Below are positions 33,944-42,102 of a stretch of 64,000 bases of DNA, in pieces. A program made the position numbers and the translations under genes. Each line of letters starts with the position of its first letter. The stretch's first letter is position 1. Below the pieces are notes generated by a model. The model searched no databases, had not been told where the DNA came from, and worked only from the letters and a program-made list of their open reading frames with translations. This DNA comes from Flavobacterium turcicum. GTDB lineage: Bacteria > Bacteroidota > Bacteroidia > Flavobacteriales > Flavobacteriaceae. The stretch is taken from NCBI RefSeq assembly GCF_011365745.1, contig NZ_JAAOBY010000006.1, positions 73,741 to 137,740 on the forward strand. The letters are read 5' to 3'.

Positions 33944-34013
33944 TCGCCCAGTCCCGCTTTCCGCTGTATCCTCGCCCAAAAAAAGGCGAGGGATGCCGCT
34001 GCTATCGGGGCTC
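33944..34013 (-). ncRNA. Structured RNA-like element B (Flavo-1-like)
   Basis: On the minus strand the element reads CCCCGATAGCAGCGGCATCC, then hairpin CTCGCC-N8-GGCGAG, then GGATACAGCGGAAAGCGGGA. CCCG/CGGG and ATCC/GGAT pairs frame a symmetrical internal loop. The core is the same as in element A at 13.5 kb. The base composition is much richer in G+C than its surroundings. I recall such sequences as frequent between flavobacterial genes and similar to the Flavo-1 RNA motif; not verified. Confidence 0.55.
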
Positions 34014-34073
34014 TAAAGTCGATTAATTTTCATAAAACTAATAATTTTATTTTGGCTTTTTACTGCTTTGATC

Positions 34074-34102
34074 TTGCTACTTACAAAATAAATGTACCTT
34101 TG
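34074..34102 (+). promoter_or_regulatory. Promoter of the NDH-2 gene
   Basis: TTG (34074-34076) is followed after 18 bases by TACCTTTG (34095-34102), an exact consensus match, 26 bases before the ATG at 34129. Confidence 0.75.
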
Positions 34103-34128
34103 ATTACACCATTTTCATTTTGAATACT

Positions 34129-35433
34129 ATGAATATTCCTAAATCTACTTTGCCGCGCGTTGTTATCATTGGAGGCGGATTTGCTGGTTTAGCAGTTGCT
34201 AAAAAACTCAAAAACAAAAATTTGCAAGTCGTTTTGCTTGATAAACACAACTACCATACGTTTCAACCTTTGTTGTATCAAGTGGCTACAGGAGGTTTAG
34301 AGGCGGGCTCGATTGCTTATCCCATCCGAAAAGTAATTCAGGAGTACCGCGACTTTTATTTCAGGTTAACCAATGTGCAAGAAATTGATACGCAAAACCA
34401 GAAAGTTAGTACCGAAATTGGTGATTTAAGCTATGATTATCTGGTGATTGCCACTGGTTCTAAAACCAATTTTTTTGGTAATAAAGAAATTGAACGCAAC
34501 AGTATGTCAATGAAAACCATACCGCAATCGCTTAATATTCGCAGTTTGATTCTTGAAAATTTTGAACAAGCGGTGCTCACACAAGATCCTACAGAGCAAA
34601 AAGCGTTGATGAACTTTGTTCTTGTAGGCGGTGGTCCAACGGGTGTAGAATTAGCAGGTGCTTTGGCCGAAATGAAAAAGGCCATTTTGCAAAAGGATTA
34701 TCCCGATTTAGATATGGGCAAAATGCAAATTAATCTCATTCAAAGTGGTGATCGCATTTTAAATACTATGAGCGAAGAATCATCTGCAGCGGCGCACCAA
34801 TTTCTGGAAAGCTTAGGTGTGGTGATTTGGAAAAATGTACGTGTGACCAATTATGATGGCCGAACCATTACTACAAATTCTGACCTGCAATTTGAAACCG
34901 CTACAGTGATCTGGACCGCGGGCGTACAAGGTGCTTTACTCGCCGGAATCAAAGGGAGTGAATTGGTAGATAAAGCAGCCAGAATTAGAGTCAACGAATT
35001 CAATCAAGTTCGCGGACTTAATAATGTTTTTGCCATTGGTGATATCGCTACTATGGAGTCAGACTTGTTTCCGCAAGGGCATCCTATGATGGCGCAGCCT
35101 GCTTTACAGCAAGGAGAATTATTGGGCGAAAACTTAGTGCAACTCATTCATAACAAACCCATGAAAGCTTTTGAATACAATGACAAAGGTTCTATGGCAA
35201 CTATCGGAAGGAACAAAGCGGTAGTAGACTTGCCAAAATATCATTTTCATGGTGTTTTTGCTTGGTTCGTTTGGATGTTTGTGCATTTATTTGCCTTGAT
35301 TGGTTTTAAAAACCGAGCCGTTGTTTTCTTGAATTGGGTGTACAACTACATTCGATTTGATCGTGAAGGCCGATTAATTATTAGACCCTATAAAAAAAGA
35401 AGTTTTACCACTTTTACCACTGATGAATTGTAG
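34129..35433 (+). CDS. Type II NADH:quinone oxidoreductase (NDH-2)
   Basis: This membrane-associated FAD enzyme passes electrons from NADH to the quinone pool without pumping ions. From the ATG at 34129 the product is 434 residues; a TTG three codons earlier (34120) is possible but less likely. The FAD-binding motif VVIIGGGFAGLAVAKKL is at the N-terminus, the second dinucleotide motif FVLVGGGPTGVELAGAL near residue 163-179, and the second FAD contact NNVFAIGDIATM near 299-310. The C-terminal part has a hydrophobic amphipathic segment (FAWFVWMFVHLFALIGF) for membrane binding. It is monocistronic. Confidence 0.93.
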   Translation: MNIPKSTLPRVVIIGGGFAGLAVAKKLKNKNLQVVLLDKHNYHTFQPLLYQVATGGLEAGSIAYPIRKVIQEYRDFYFRLTNVQEIDTQNQKVSTEIGDLSYDYLVIATGSKTNFFGNKEIERNSMSMKTIPQSLNIRSLILENFEQAVLTQDPTEQKALMNFVLVGGGPTGVELAGALAEMKKAILQKDYPDLDMGKMQINLIQSGDRILNTMSEESSAAAHQFLESLGVVIWKNVRVTNYDGRTITTNSDLQFETATVIWTAGVQGALLAGIKGSELVDKAARIRVNEFNQVRGLNNVFAIGDIATMESDLFPQGHPMMAQPALQQGELLGENLVQLIHNKPMKAFEYNDKGSMATIGRNKAVVDLPKYHFHGVFAWFVWMFVHLFALIGFKNRAVVFLNWVYNYIRFDREGRLIIRPYKKRSFTTFTTDEL

Positions 35434-35481
35434 TCCAATGTAGCTTGTTTTTCTGTTCAATGTGCCGAATTTATTGTTTTG

Positions 35482-36543
35482 TTACAGCGGTTTGTCTTTG
35501 TAGAAGTTCACCATCAAATCAACATATTTGCTGTAGCTATTTAAGCCGTCTTGTTGCTGATTGAGTTTTAAAAATTGATCATAAAAAGCGTGAAAAGCGG
35601 TGTCAATAAAAGTGTCGTATTGTTCCCAAAAAGCAATACTTTCTTTGTAATTCTGAATGATTCCAGGATTTATTTTTTTTAGTAAAAGTTGGTACTGTTT
35701 TCCATCACGAGCCTGCCAATTAGCCAAGCAATACCGCAGCGCAAGGCTGTAGCCAGAATATTTGATGTAAAGATTACTGTTTTTAGTAGAAGCCATAAAT
35801 CCAATAAAATTACATTCGCTTTCGCTTGCATATCCTATCTGATGAGCCATTTCATGATTGGTAGTCATGGCAAAACTGTACAGCGGTCCAAGCGAGTTTA
35901 CTTGAGCTTCATTCGTAAAAGGATTCAAATAACCACCAAAACCCATGTAAGTTAAGGGTGTACTCCAAAGCGATTTTTTTATGCTCGCTTTTTCGTATTT
36001 CAAGAAGGGAAATTCTTTTGCTAAGTTGTCGTAACCGTTTTGATTCATTTTAAAAATAGCCGCCGCACTATAAGGTATCATCACTTTTTTGTTTTTTACT
36101 CCCGTAATTTGATGATGAATAGCGTTGGTTTTAACGATTAATTTTTCTGTGAAAAGCAGTAACTCTTCGTTGGTGTATTCTTTTTGAAGCTGTAGTTTTT
36201 CGTGCAAAGGTTGTCGGTAATAATTGTATCCCCACAAAAAGTGAAAACAAAAATAAAGCACCGAACAAAAGTTTAGTATTCCCAGAATGGTTTTCTTTCG
36301 ATTGGAAAGCCAAGATTTTTTTAAATTCCAAACCCATCGTATTAAAAACAATATCAAAATAAAATAGAGAACATCTCCCACTGAAAAAGGAATTTTTCCC
36401 AAACTGCTTCTTAAAAATCGCGAAAGAATAGGGTATAACGTTTGACTGTACTTTGTTTCGACCTCTTCAGGGAAATACGGCAAAATTTGTAATAGTACAA
36501 TTTGAAAAAATAGTAAAAGGGACAAGAAGTAGGATTTGCGCAC
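35482..36543 (-). CDS. DUF3810 family membrane protein, metallopeptidase-like
   Basis: The 353-residue protein has an N-terminal membrane segment followed by two more in the first 105 residues. The soluble part contains TNHEMAHQIGYASESECNFIG near 229-249 (here cited as HEMAHQ and YASESECNF), an HExxH zinc-binding motif with a glutamate downstream at the spacing of gluzincins. This suggests an active metallopeptidase facing the periplasm, but no substrate is known for DUF3810. It is monocistronic, with a TATATTTA box at 36564-36571 on its strand. Confidence 0.85.
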   Translation of the reverse strand: MRKSYFLSLLLFFQIVLLQILPYFPEEVETKYSQTLYPILSRFLRSSLGKIPFSVGDVLYFILILFLIRWVWNLKKSWLSNRKKTILGILNFCSVLYFCFHFLWGYNYYRQPLHEKLQLQKEYTNEELLLFTEKLIVKTNAIHHQITGVKNKKVMIPYSAAAIFKMNQNGYDNLAKEFPFLKYEKASIKKSLWSTPLTYMGFGGYLNPFTNEAQVNSLGPLYSFAMTTNHEMAHQIGYASESECNFIGFMASTKNSNLYIKYSGYSLALRYCLANWQARDGKQYQLLLKKINPGIIQNYKESIAFWEQYDTFIDTAFHAFYDQFLKLNQQQDGLNSYSKYVDLMVNFYKDKPL

Positions 36544-36611
36544 GAGTGTTTTTTTTATTCCCGTAAATATAATTACAATATCAATTCTATCGTAATCGAT
36601 TTTAAACTTTG

Positions 36612-36619
36612 TAACTTTG
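36612..36619 (+). promoter_or_regulatory. -7 box of pepD
   Basis: TAACTTTG matches TAnnTTTG, 34 bases before the start. Confidence 0.6.
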
Positions 36620-36653
36620 AACTTTCATTAATGTAAACATCTAAATATACGAC

Positions 36654-38117
36654 ATGAGTCAAGAAATAAGAAACCTGGAGCCGAAAGCGCTTTGGAATAA
36701 ATTTGCAGATTTGAATGCAGTACCTCGACCTTCAAAAAAAGAAGATCGTGTAATTGCTTTCATGAAAAACTTCGGCGAAAGCCTTGGTTTGGAAACTTTT
36801 GAAGACGAAATTCGCAATGTGATTATTCGTAAACCTGCTACTGCCGGAATGGAAAACCGCAAACCAATTGTGCTTCAAGGACATTTGGATATGGTGCATC
36901 AAAAAAACGGAGACACCGCATTTGATTTTGATACGCAAGGTATTGACATGTATGTTGATGGCGACTGGGTTCGTGCGCGCGGTACCACTTTAGGTGCCGA
37001 TAATGGTTTAGGAGTAGCAGCAATTATGGCTATTTTAGAGAGCACTACAATTGCGCATCCAGCTATTGAAGCTTTGTTTACCATTGATGAAGAGACAGGT
37101 ATGACGGGAGCGTTAAACCTGCAAGGCGGTATTTTGCAAGGTCAAATTTTATTGAACTTAGATACTGAAGAAGATGATGAAATTGACATAGGTTGTGCTG
37201 GTGGCATTGATGTTACGGCCACTGCCGAATATGACGAAGAGGATACTACTGAAGGATCAGTAGGCTACAGTATTACGGTAAAAGGCTTGAATGGTGGGCA
37301 CTCTGGTATGGATATTCACAAAGGATTAGGCAATGCTAACAAAATTATGAATCGTTTGTTATTTGACGGATTTGATAATTTTGGATTGCAAATTGCTGAA
37401 ATAAAAGGTGGTAGCTTGCGCAACGCTATTCCGAGAGAAAGTGTGGCTAAAGTAATCATTGCCGAAGTTTACGATGAAGCTTTTGTTTTTGACATGCAGC
37501 AAATTGTAAACGAAATCAAAACCGAACTAAAAACTACCGAGCCTAATTTAGAAGTTGTTTTTGAAAAATTAGAAACAACTCCTGCTAAAGTAATGCCTTC
37601 GATTGCGCAGTTTTATTTTGTGCGCGCTATGTACACGGCACACAATGGCGTGTACAGTATGAGTGCCGACTTTGATAATTTAGTTGAAACTTCCAATAAC
37701 ATTGCAAAAGTGATGCTAGGAGAGGGGCAACTTACAGTTCAGTGTTTAACTCGTTCATCTGTTGAAACAGCTAAGTTTGACTTGGCTAATGGTTTGCGAT
37801 CTGCATTTGAATTAATGGGCTGCGAGGTGGAGTTTTCAGGCTCTTATCCGGGTTGGACACCGAATTCTAAATCTGAAATTTTAGATGTTTTGGTGCCGCT
37901 TTATGAAAAGCAAAATGGCGAAAAACCACGAGTTGTTGCTTGTCATGCTGGTTTAGAATGTGGTATTTTGGGAACAAATTATCCAGATATGGATATGATT
38001 TCGTTTGGGCCAACGATTCATGGAGCACACTCGCCAGATGAAAGAGCGAGCATTTCATCTTCTCAAAAGTTTTGGAAATTCTTCGTTGAAATATTGGCTA
38101 ATATTCCTCTTAAATAA
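36654..38117 (+). CDS. pepD: Aminoacyl-histidine dipeptidase (M20/PepD)
   Basis: This cytoplasmic zinc dipeptidase cleaves Xaa-His and other dipeptides. The 487-residue length fits PepD. The M20 motifs are LQGHLDMVHQKN near 75-86 (first zinc His and catalytic Asp), TLGADNGLGVAA near 112-123 (bridging Asp), TIDEETGMTGALNL near 142-155 (catalytic and zinc Glu), and the late HAGLECGILG and ISFGPTIHGAHSPDE, which carry the remaining zinc ligands. All are intact. It is monocistronic. Confidence 0.95.
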   Translation: MSQEIRNLEPKALWNKFADLNAVPRPSKKEDRVIAFMKNFGESLGLETFEDEIRNVIIRKPATAGMENRKPIVLQGHLDMVHQKNGDTAFDFDTQGIDMYVDGDWVRARGTTLGADNGLGVAAIMAILESTTIAHPAIEALFTIDEETGMTGALNLQGGILQGQILLNLDTEEDDEIDIGCAGGIDVTATAEYDEEDTTEGSVGYSITVKGLNGGHSGMDIHKGLGNANKIMNRLLFDGFDNFGLQIAEIKGGSLRNAIPRESVAKVIIAEVYDEAFVFDMQQIVNEIKTELKTTEPNLEVVFEKLETTPAKVMPSIAQFYFVRAMYTAHNGVYSMSADFDNLVETSNNIAKVMLGEGQLTVQCLTRSSVETAKFDLANGLRSAFELMGCEVEFSGSYPGWTPNSKSEILDVLVPLYEKQNGEKPRVVACHAGLECGILGTNYPDMDMISFGPTIHGAHSPDERASISSSQKFWKFFVEILANIPLK

Positions 38118-38179
38118 AATAATTTTTGACCGCAGTTCTTGATGAAATTAGGAGCTGCAGATTGTCATAAAATCTTTTT

Positions 38180-38209
38180 GAAAACACTTCTTTTAGGAGT
38201 GTTTTTTTT
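38180..38209 (+). terminator. Intrinsic terminator after pepD
   Basis: AAAACACT and AGTGTTTT form the stem, followed by a T-run. Confidence 0.8.
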
Positions 38210-38227
38210 GTTTGAAATTCTTTTAAA

Positions 38228-38267
38228 TAAAAAATCCTCTTTTTGTTTTATCAAAAGAGGATTTTAT
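38228..38267. terminator. Terminator for the 38,285-39,052 gene
   Basis: AAAATCCTCTTTTG and CAAAAGAGGATTTT form a perfect 14-bp stem. Runs of A and T on its sides allow termination on the minus strand. Confidence 0.85.
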
Positions 38268-38284
38268 CGCTGAATAATTTTATT

Positions 38285-39052
38285 TTATTTCTTTTTTAGC
38301 ACTTTGTAATCTTCGTAACAAGCGCTTATGGCATCCATAATTTGCAAGTCGTTGGCAGTTTTAATGAACGATTCAGAGTAGTTGCAACGTTGTAATATTT
38401 CAGGAATTTCGTTTTTATCTATACCAAGCAAAACGGCAATGGTTTCTCGGTCAAACTTAGATTCTAGTAGTTTACGCACGGTATCGTCTTTTTTCATCTC
38501 CTTTAATTTCTTCAATTCCTTCGGATTTTTACCAAAGAAATTATAGAGTAAATCGGCGGGATTGAATATCGATCCTAAAACTTTTCCAAATGCGTTTGGA
38601 GAATATTGCCCAGCTTCATAGCCTTGTGTTAAGCCTGAAATACTGTAGCGGTAGTTTTCCTTTACAGGGATTATCTTGCTGTCTACCTCTAAATATCCAG
38701 TTAAATTGAAAGGTCTAATAACAACTTCTTCCAATGCAATAGCCTTTTCTGTCAATTGAATTTTAGTAGTTCTGTTTTTGATCCAGTCATTAGTAACGCG
38801 CACGCGCAAGGATTGAAATCCTAGACTAGTAATGTGTAAAGTGTCATTTACTTGTACATCCAGTTCAAAATGGCCGCTCTCATCAGTTGTGGCTCCTCGT
38901 ACTTTATTGACGTTGATGATGTTTACGCTCGAAAGCGGTTGCTTGGTCGTGTTACTCAGGATGATTCCTTCTACTCTTTGCGATGGCTCTCTAACTTGCG
39001 AAAAAGCAGATATTGAAAGTGTTATAAATAGAAAAACTACAAAATATTTCAT
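38285..39052 (-). CDS. Carboxypeptidase-like regulatory domain protein
   Basis: The 255-residue protein has a signal peptide (MKYFVVFLFITLSISAFSQ) and a CarboxypepD_reg-like beta-sandwich at about 25-105 (VEGIILSNTTKQPLSSVNII and GHFELDVQVNDTLHITSLGF), the same domain that opens SusC receptors. The C-terminal half is helical and charged (KKDDTVRKLLESKFDRETI) with no known motif and no outer-membrane barrel. It is probably a periplasmic or surface protein. Similar short proteins are common in flavobacteria and have no assigned role. Gene is monocistronic. Confidence 0.8.
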   Translation of the reverse strand: MKYFVVFLFITLSISAFSQVREPSQRVEGIILSNTTKQPLSSVNIINVNKVRGATTDESGHFELDVQVNDTLHITSLGFQSLRVRVTNDWIKNRTTKIQLTEKAIALEEVVIRPFNLTGYLEVDSKIIPVKENYRYSISGLTQGYEAGQYSPNAFGKVLGSIFNPADLLYNFFGKNPKELKKLKEMKKDDTVRKLLESKFDRETIAVLLGIDKNEIPEILQRCNYSESFIKTANDLQIMDAISACYEDYKVLKKK

Positions 39053-39136
39053 ACTTAGATTTAAGACTTTAAAAGTAATAAATCAAGATTAAATATTTTG
39101 TAGTTCTCTTATAATTATAAGAAAATTAACTAAACG

Positions 39137-41056
39137 TTAGTCTCTTCTTGGTCTTCTTGGTCTAGGAGCGTCTCCAAAACTTTCAGAACGTCTTGGTGCT
39201 CTGTCAGATCCGCCTTCGCTTCTTGATCTATCCGATGAAAAACCACCTTCTCTTCTTGAAGAAAAACCGCCTCTATCACTTTTAAATCCGCCTTCTCTTG
39301 GAGCAGCACTTCTGTCGCTTCTAAATCCGCCAGAACCTTCTCTTCTTGGTGCAAAACTTCCTTCTCTTCTTGGAGCTGAACTTCTTCCGCCAAAACCACC
39401 ACCAGAATTTCTTCCGTTATGATCACGTCTTCCGCCACCGTCATTTTTAGAAATTTCAACATTGATTCTACGTCCTTCTAATTGTACGTTATTCAATATC
39501 TCCATTACTTTATCAGTGTGTTCTGGATCAGTGTTAAAGAAAGAGAAACCTTCTTTTACGTCTACTTTGAAAACGTCATCACGACCTAAGTCTAATGTTT
39601 CTTTCAAGTAATCTTTCAAAGACATCCAATCAAAGTTATCTCTTGATCCGATATTTACAAAATAACGAGTTGCTCCACCATTGTTGTTTTCTCTCGGTTC
39701 TCTGTCGTCGCTTCTTTCACGTCTTTCTCCAGATTGTGACGAAATGTCTCTTGTTTTCTTGTAGTAATTGATGAAACGGTTGAATTCAACTGAAACCATT
39801 TTCTTGATCAACTCTTCTTTAGATAAACCTTCAAGAACACTGTTGATAGCTGGTAAATAGTTGTCAATTTCGTGATCAACCTCAGTATCTTTTATTTTTG
39901 TAGCTAAGTGCAACAATTGAATTTCGCAGATTTCGATTCCTGATGGAATAACTTTTTCTTCGAATTTTTGCTTGATAATTCTTTCAATAGAAGAAATTTT
40001 ACGCAATTCACTTTTGGTAACAATAACAATTGATGTACCTAAACGACCAGCACGACCTGTACGGCCAGAACGGTGGTTATAAGTTTCAATTTCGTCAGGT
40101 AATTGATAGTTTACTACGTGTGTAATGTTATCAACGTCAATTCCACGAGCGGCAACGTCAGTAGCAACAAGCATTTGAATTTGACGACCACGGAACGATT
40201 TCATAACGCCATCACGTTGTGCTTGAGATAAATCTCCGTGCAATGCTGCGGCGCTGTATCCGTCTTCAATTAATTTTTCAGCAACTGCTTGTGTGTCTCT
40301 TTTGGTACGACAAAAAACAACTGAAAAGATATCGGGATTTGCATCAGCTAAACGTTTTAAAGCTTCGTAACGATCACGCGCGTTAACTAAGTAAAATTCG
40401 TGTGATACTGTGTTTGAACCAGAGTTTTTTGCACCTACAGTCACTTCAACTGGATCGGTCATAAATTGCTTTCCAATGCGTGCTACTTCAGCAGGCATAG
40501 TTGCAGAGAATAACCAAGTGTTTTTGTCGTCTGGAGTTGTAGATAAAATGTTAACAATGTCTTCGTAGAATCCCATGTTTAGCATTTCATCTGCTTCATC
40601 TAAAATGCAGTAGTTGATTCCAGTGATGTTTACTAAACCTCTGTTAATCATATCTTGCATTCTTCCTGGAGTGGCCACAATGATTTGTGCGCCTCTCTTT
40701 ATTTCTCTAGCTTGTTCTGTAATGCTAGCTCCACCGTAAACTGCTACCACATTAATACCTTTTTCGTATTTAGAGTAGTTTTTAAGTTCGTTGGTAATCT
40801 GCAAACACAACTCGCGCGTTGGAGATAAAATTAATGCTTGTGTGTTTCTGTTGTTAGCATCAATTTTTTGGATAACTGGAAAACCAAAAGCTGCCGTTTT
40901 CCCTGTCCCTGTCTGAGCCAACGCAACCATATCTGTATCTTTTTCCAATAATAGGGGAATCGCTTTCTCCTGTACTTCGCTCGGATTTTCAAATCCTAGA
41001 TCTAAAACCGCCTTCAGTAACGATTCACTCAATCCTAATTGTTCAAATTTATTCAT
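39137..41056 (-). CDS. DEAD-box RNA helicase with RGG-like tail (DeaD/CsdA type)
   Basis: Starting at MNKFEQLGLSESLLKAV the protein has 639 residues. The helicase core shows the Q motif, Walker A AQTGTGKTAA, PTRELCLQI, ATPGRMQD, the DEAD box, SAT, and HRSGRTGRAGR. A DbpA-like RNA-binding domain follows at about 455-545 (FVNIGSRDNFDWMSLKDYL). The last 80 residues repeat RREGSFAP, RSDRSAAPRE and SSRREGGFSSD units rich in Arg and Gly. Such proteins unwind structured RNA in ribosome assembly and cold growth. A -7 box overlapping an upstream candidate start (TTG at 41080) shows that the ATG at 41056 is the real start. Confidence 0.94.
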   Translation of the reverse strand: MNKFEQLGLSESLLKAVLDLGFENPSEVQEKAIPLLLEKDTDMVALAQTGTGKTAAFGFPVIQKIDANNRNTQALILSPTRELCLQITNELKNYSKYEKGINVVAVYGGASITEQAREIKRGAQIIVATPGRMQDMINRGLVNITGINYCILDEADEMLNMGFYEDIVNILSTTPDDKNTWLFSATMPAEVARIGKQFMTDPVEVTVGAKNSGSNTVSHEFYLVNARDRYEALKRLADANPDIFSVVFCRTKRDTQAVAEKLIEDGYSAAALHGDLSQAQRDGVMKSFRGRQIQMLVATDVAARGIDVDNITHVVNYQLPDEIETYNHRSGRTGRAGRLGTSIVIVTKSELRKISSIERIIKQKFEEKVIPSGIEICEIQLLHLATKIKDTEVDHEIDNYLPAINSVLEGLSKEELIKKMVSVEFNRFINYYKKTRDISSQSGERRERSDDREPRENNNGGATRYFVNIGSRDNFDWMSLKDYLKETLDLGRDDVFKVDVKEGFSFFNTDPEHTDKVMEILNNVQLEGRRINVEISKNDGGGRRDHNGRNSGGGFGGRSSAPRREGSFAPRREGSGGFRSDRSAAPREGGFKSDRGGFSSRREGGFSSDRSRSEGGSDRAPRRSESFGDAPRPRRPRRD

Positions 41057-41077
41057 ATGTATTTTTAAAATAGGGTG

Positions 41078-41085
41078 CAAAATTA
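41078..41085 (-). promoter_or_regulatory. -7 box that decides the start of the DEAD-box helicase gene
   Basis: On the minus strand TAATTTTG matches TAnnTTTG. It overlaps the upstream candidate start at 41080, which is therefore unlikely to be translated. Confidence 0.65.
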
Positions 41086-41261
41086 CTCTAAAATATCCAT
41101 ATAAACTAATGCAATCTGAAGATTTGTGGTTTTATTACAATTTGATTATCAGAAAGTTATCTTTTGTTATTCAAAAGGTTAATGAGTTTTGTAAAATTAG
41201 TATGTTAAATTATGACTTGTTTAGTGTAGAATTGTTGTAAAAATGTTATGCTTTGGCGGTG

Positions 41262-41840
41262 CTATCTTTTTTCATGAAGAAAATCAAGCAATTGCTGTGT
41301 AGCTTTACCTCGGTGGCTGATTTTGTTTTTCAAGCTCAGTGGTAATTGAGCAAACGTTTCTTGATATCCTTCGGGTTGAAAAATAGGGTCATAGCCAAAA
41401 CCTTGATTTCCAGTTTTTTCATGAGTGATTTCTCCTTTTGCAATTCCTGTAAAAAGATGCTGTTCTCCGTTAATGTTAAGTGCAATAACTGTTTTAAACT
41501 GAGCACTTCGATCATTTTTGGTTGAAAGTGCTCCTAAAAGTTTGTTCATATTATCATCAGCATTGCGTTGTTCGCCTGCATATCTGGCGCTATAAACTCC
41601 TGGTTCGCCATTCAATGCAGCTACTTCAAGACCTGTGTCATCGGCAAAACAATCATAACCGTAGTTTTGGGTAACGTAATTCGCTTTTAAAATCGCATTG
41701 CCTTCAATTGTGGATGCAGTTTCGGGGATTTCTTCATGACAGCCAATACTTTCCAGTGACATTATGGTAATGCTGTCTGGCATTATGCTTTGTAATTCGG
41801 CTATTTTATTTGGGTTGTTGGAGGCAAAAACTATTTTCAT
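41262..41840 (-). CDS. rdgB: Non-canonical purine NTP pyrophosphatase (RdgB/HAM1)
   Basis: The enzyme hydrolyses dITP, ITP and XTP to their monophosphates and so keeps deaminated purines out of DNA and RNA. The 192 residues show IVFASNNPNKIAELQ at the N-terminus, FADDTGLEVAALNGEPGVYS near 66-85, and GFGYDPIF near 147-154, all family motifs. Its -7 box (TATCTTTG, 41860-41867, minus strand) lies 20 bases upstream. It is monocistronic. Confidence 0.95.
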   Translation of the reverse strand: MKIVFASNNPNKIAELQSIMPDSITIMSLESIGCHEEIPETASTIEGNAILKANYVTQNYGYDCFADDTGLEVAALNGEPGVYSARYAGEQRNADDNMNKLLGALSTKNDRSAQFKTVIALNINGEQHLFTGIAKGEITHEKTGNQGFGYDPIFQPEGYQETFAQLPLSLKNKISHRGKATQQLLDFLHEKR

Positions 41841-41859
41841 GAGTTATATTTCGTTTAAA

Positions 41860-41867
41860 CAAAGATA
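41860..41867 (-). promoter_or_regulatory. -7 box of rdgB
   Basis: On the minus strand TATCTTTG matches TAnnTTTG, 20 bases upstream of the start. Confidence 0.6.
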
Positions 41868-42102
41868 ATAATTTGAAGAAGGCTTCGATAGCCTTTACTT
41901 GTAAATAACTTTCTTGTTTTGAAATCAGGTGAGTGTATTCACAAATTAATTTCATTTTGTTTTTAAATGGTGTTTTTTACTAAAACCTTTTATTAAATCT
42001 TATTTTTGCTTCCATTTTATGATTAACTTTATCTTGTGATGTAAAACCAAATGTGCGCTCTGCACGTAGATAAGAATACAGGAATTTAAGTAGAATAGCA
42101 GT

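Noticed and set aside
39130..39462. A 110-residue frame of LEV-rich repeats on the minus strand over the helicase 3' end
   Set aside because: It is a frame-shifted reading of the RGG-like repeat tail of the DEAD-box helicase, which has clear motifs in the other frame.
41240..41262. GCGGTGCTATC near the rdgB 3' end as a third copy of the structured element
   Set aside because: Only a few bases match the core; the second half and the hairpin are missing.
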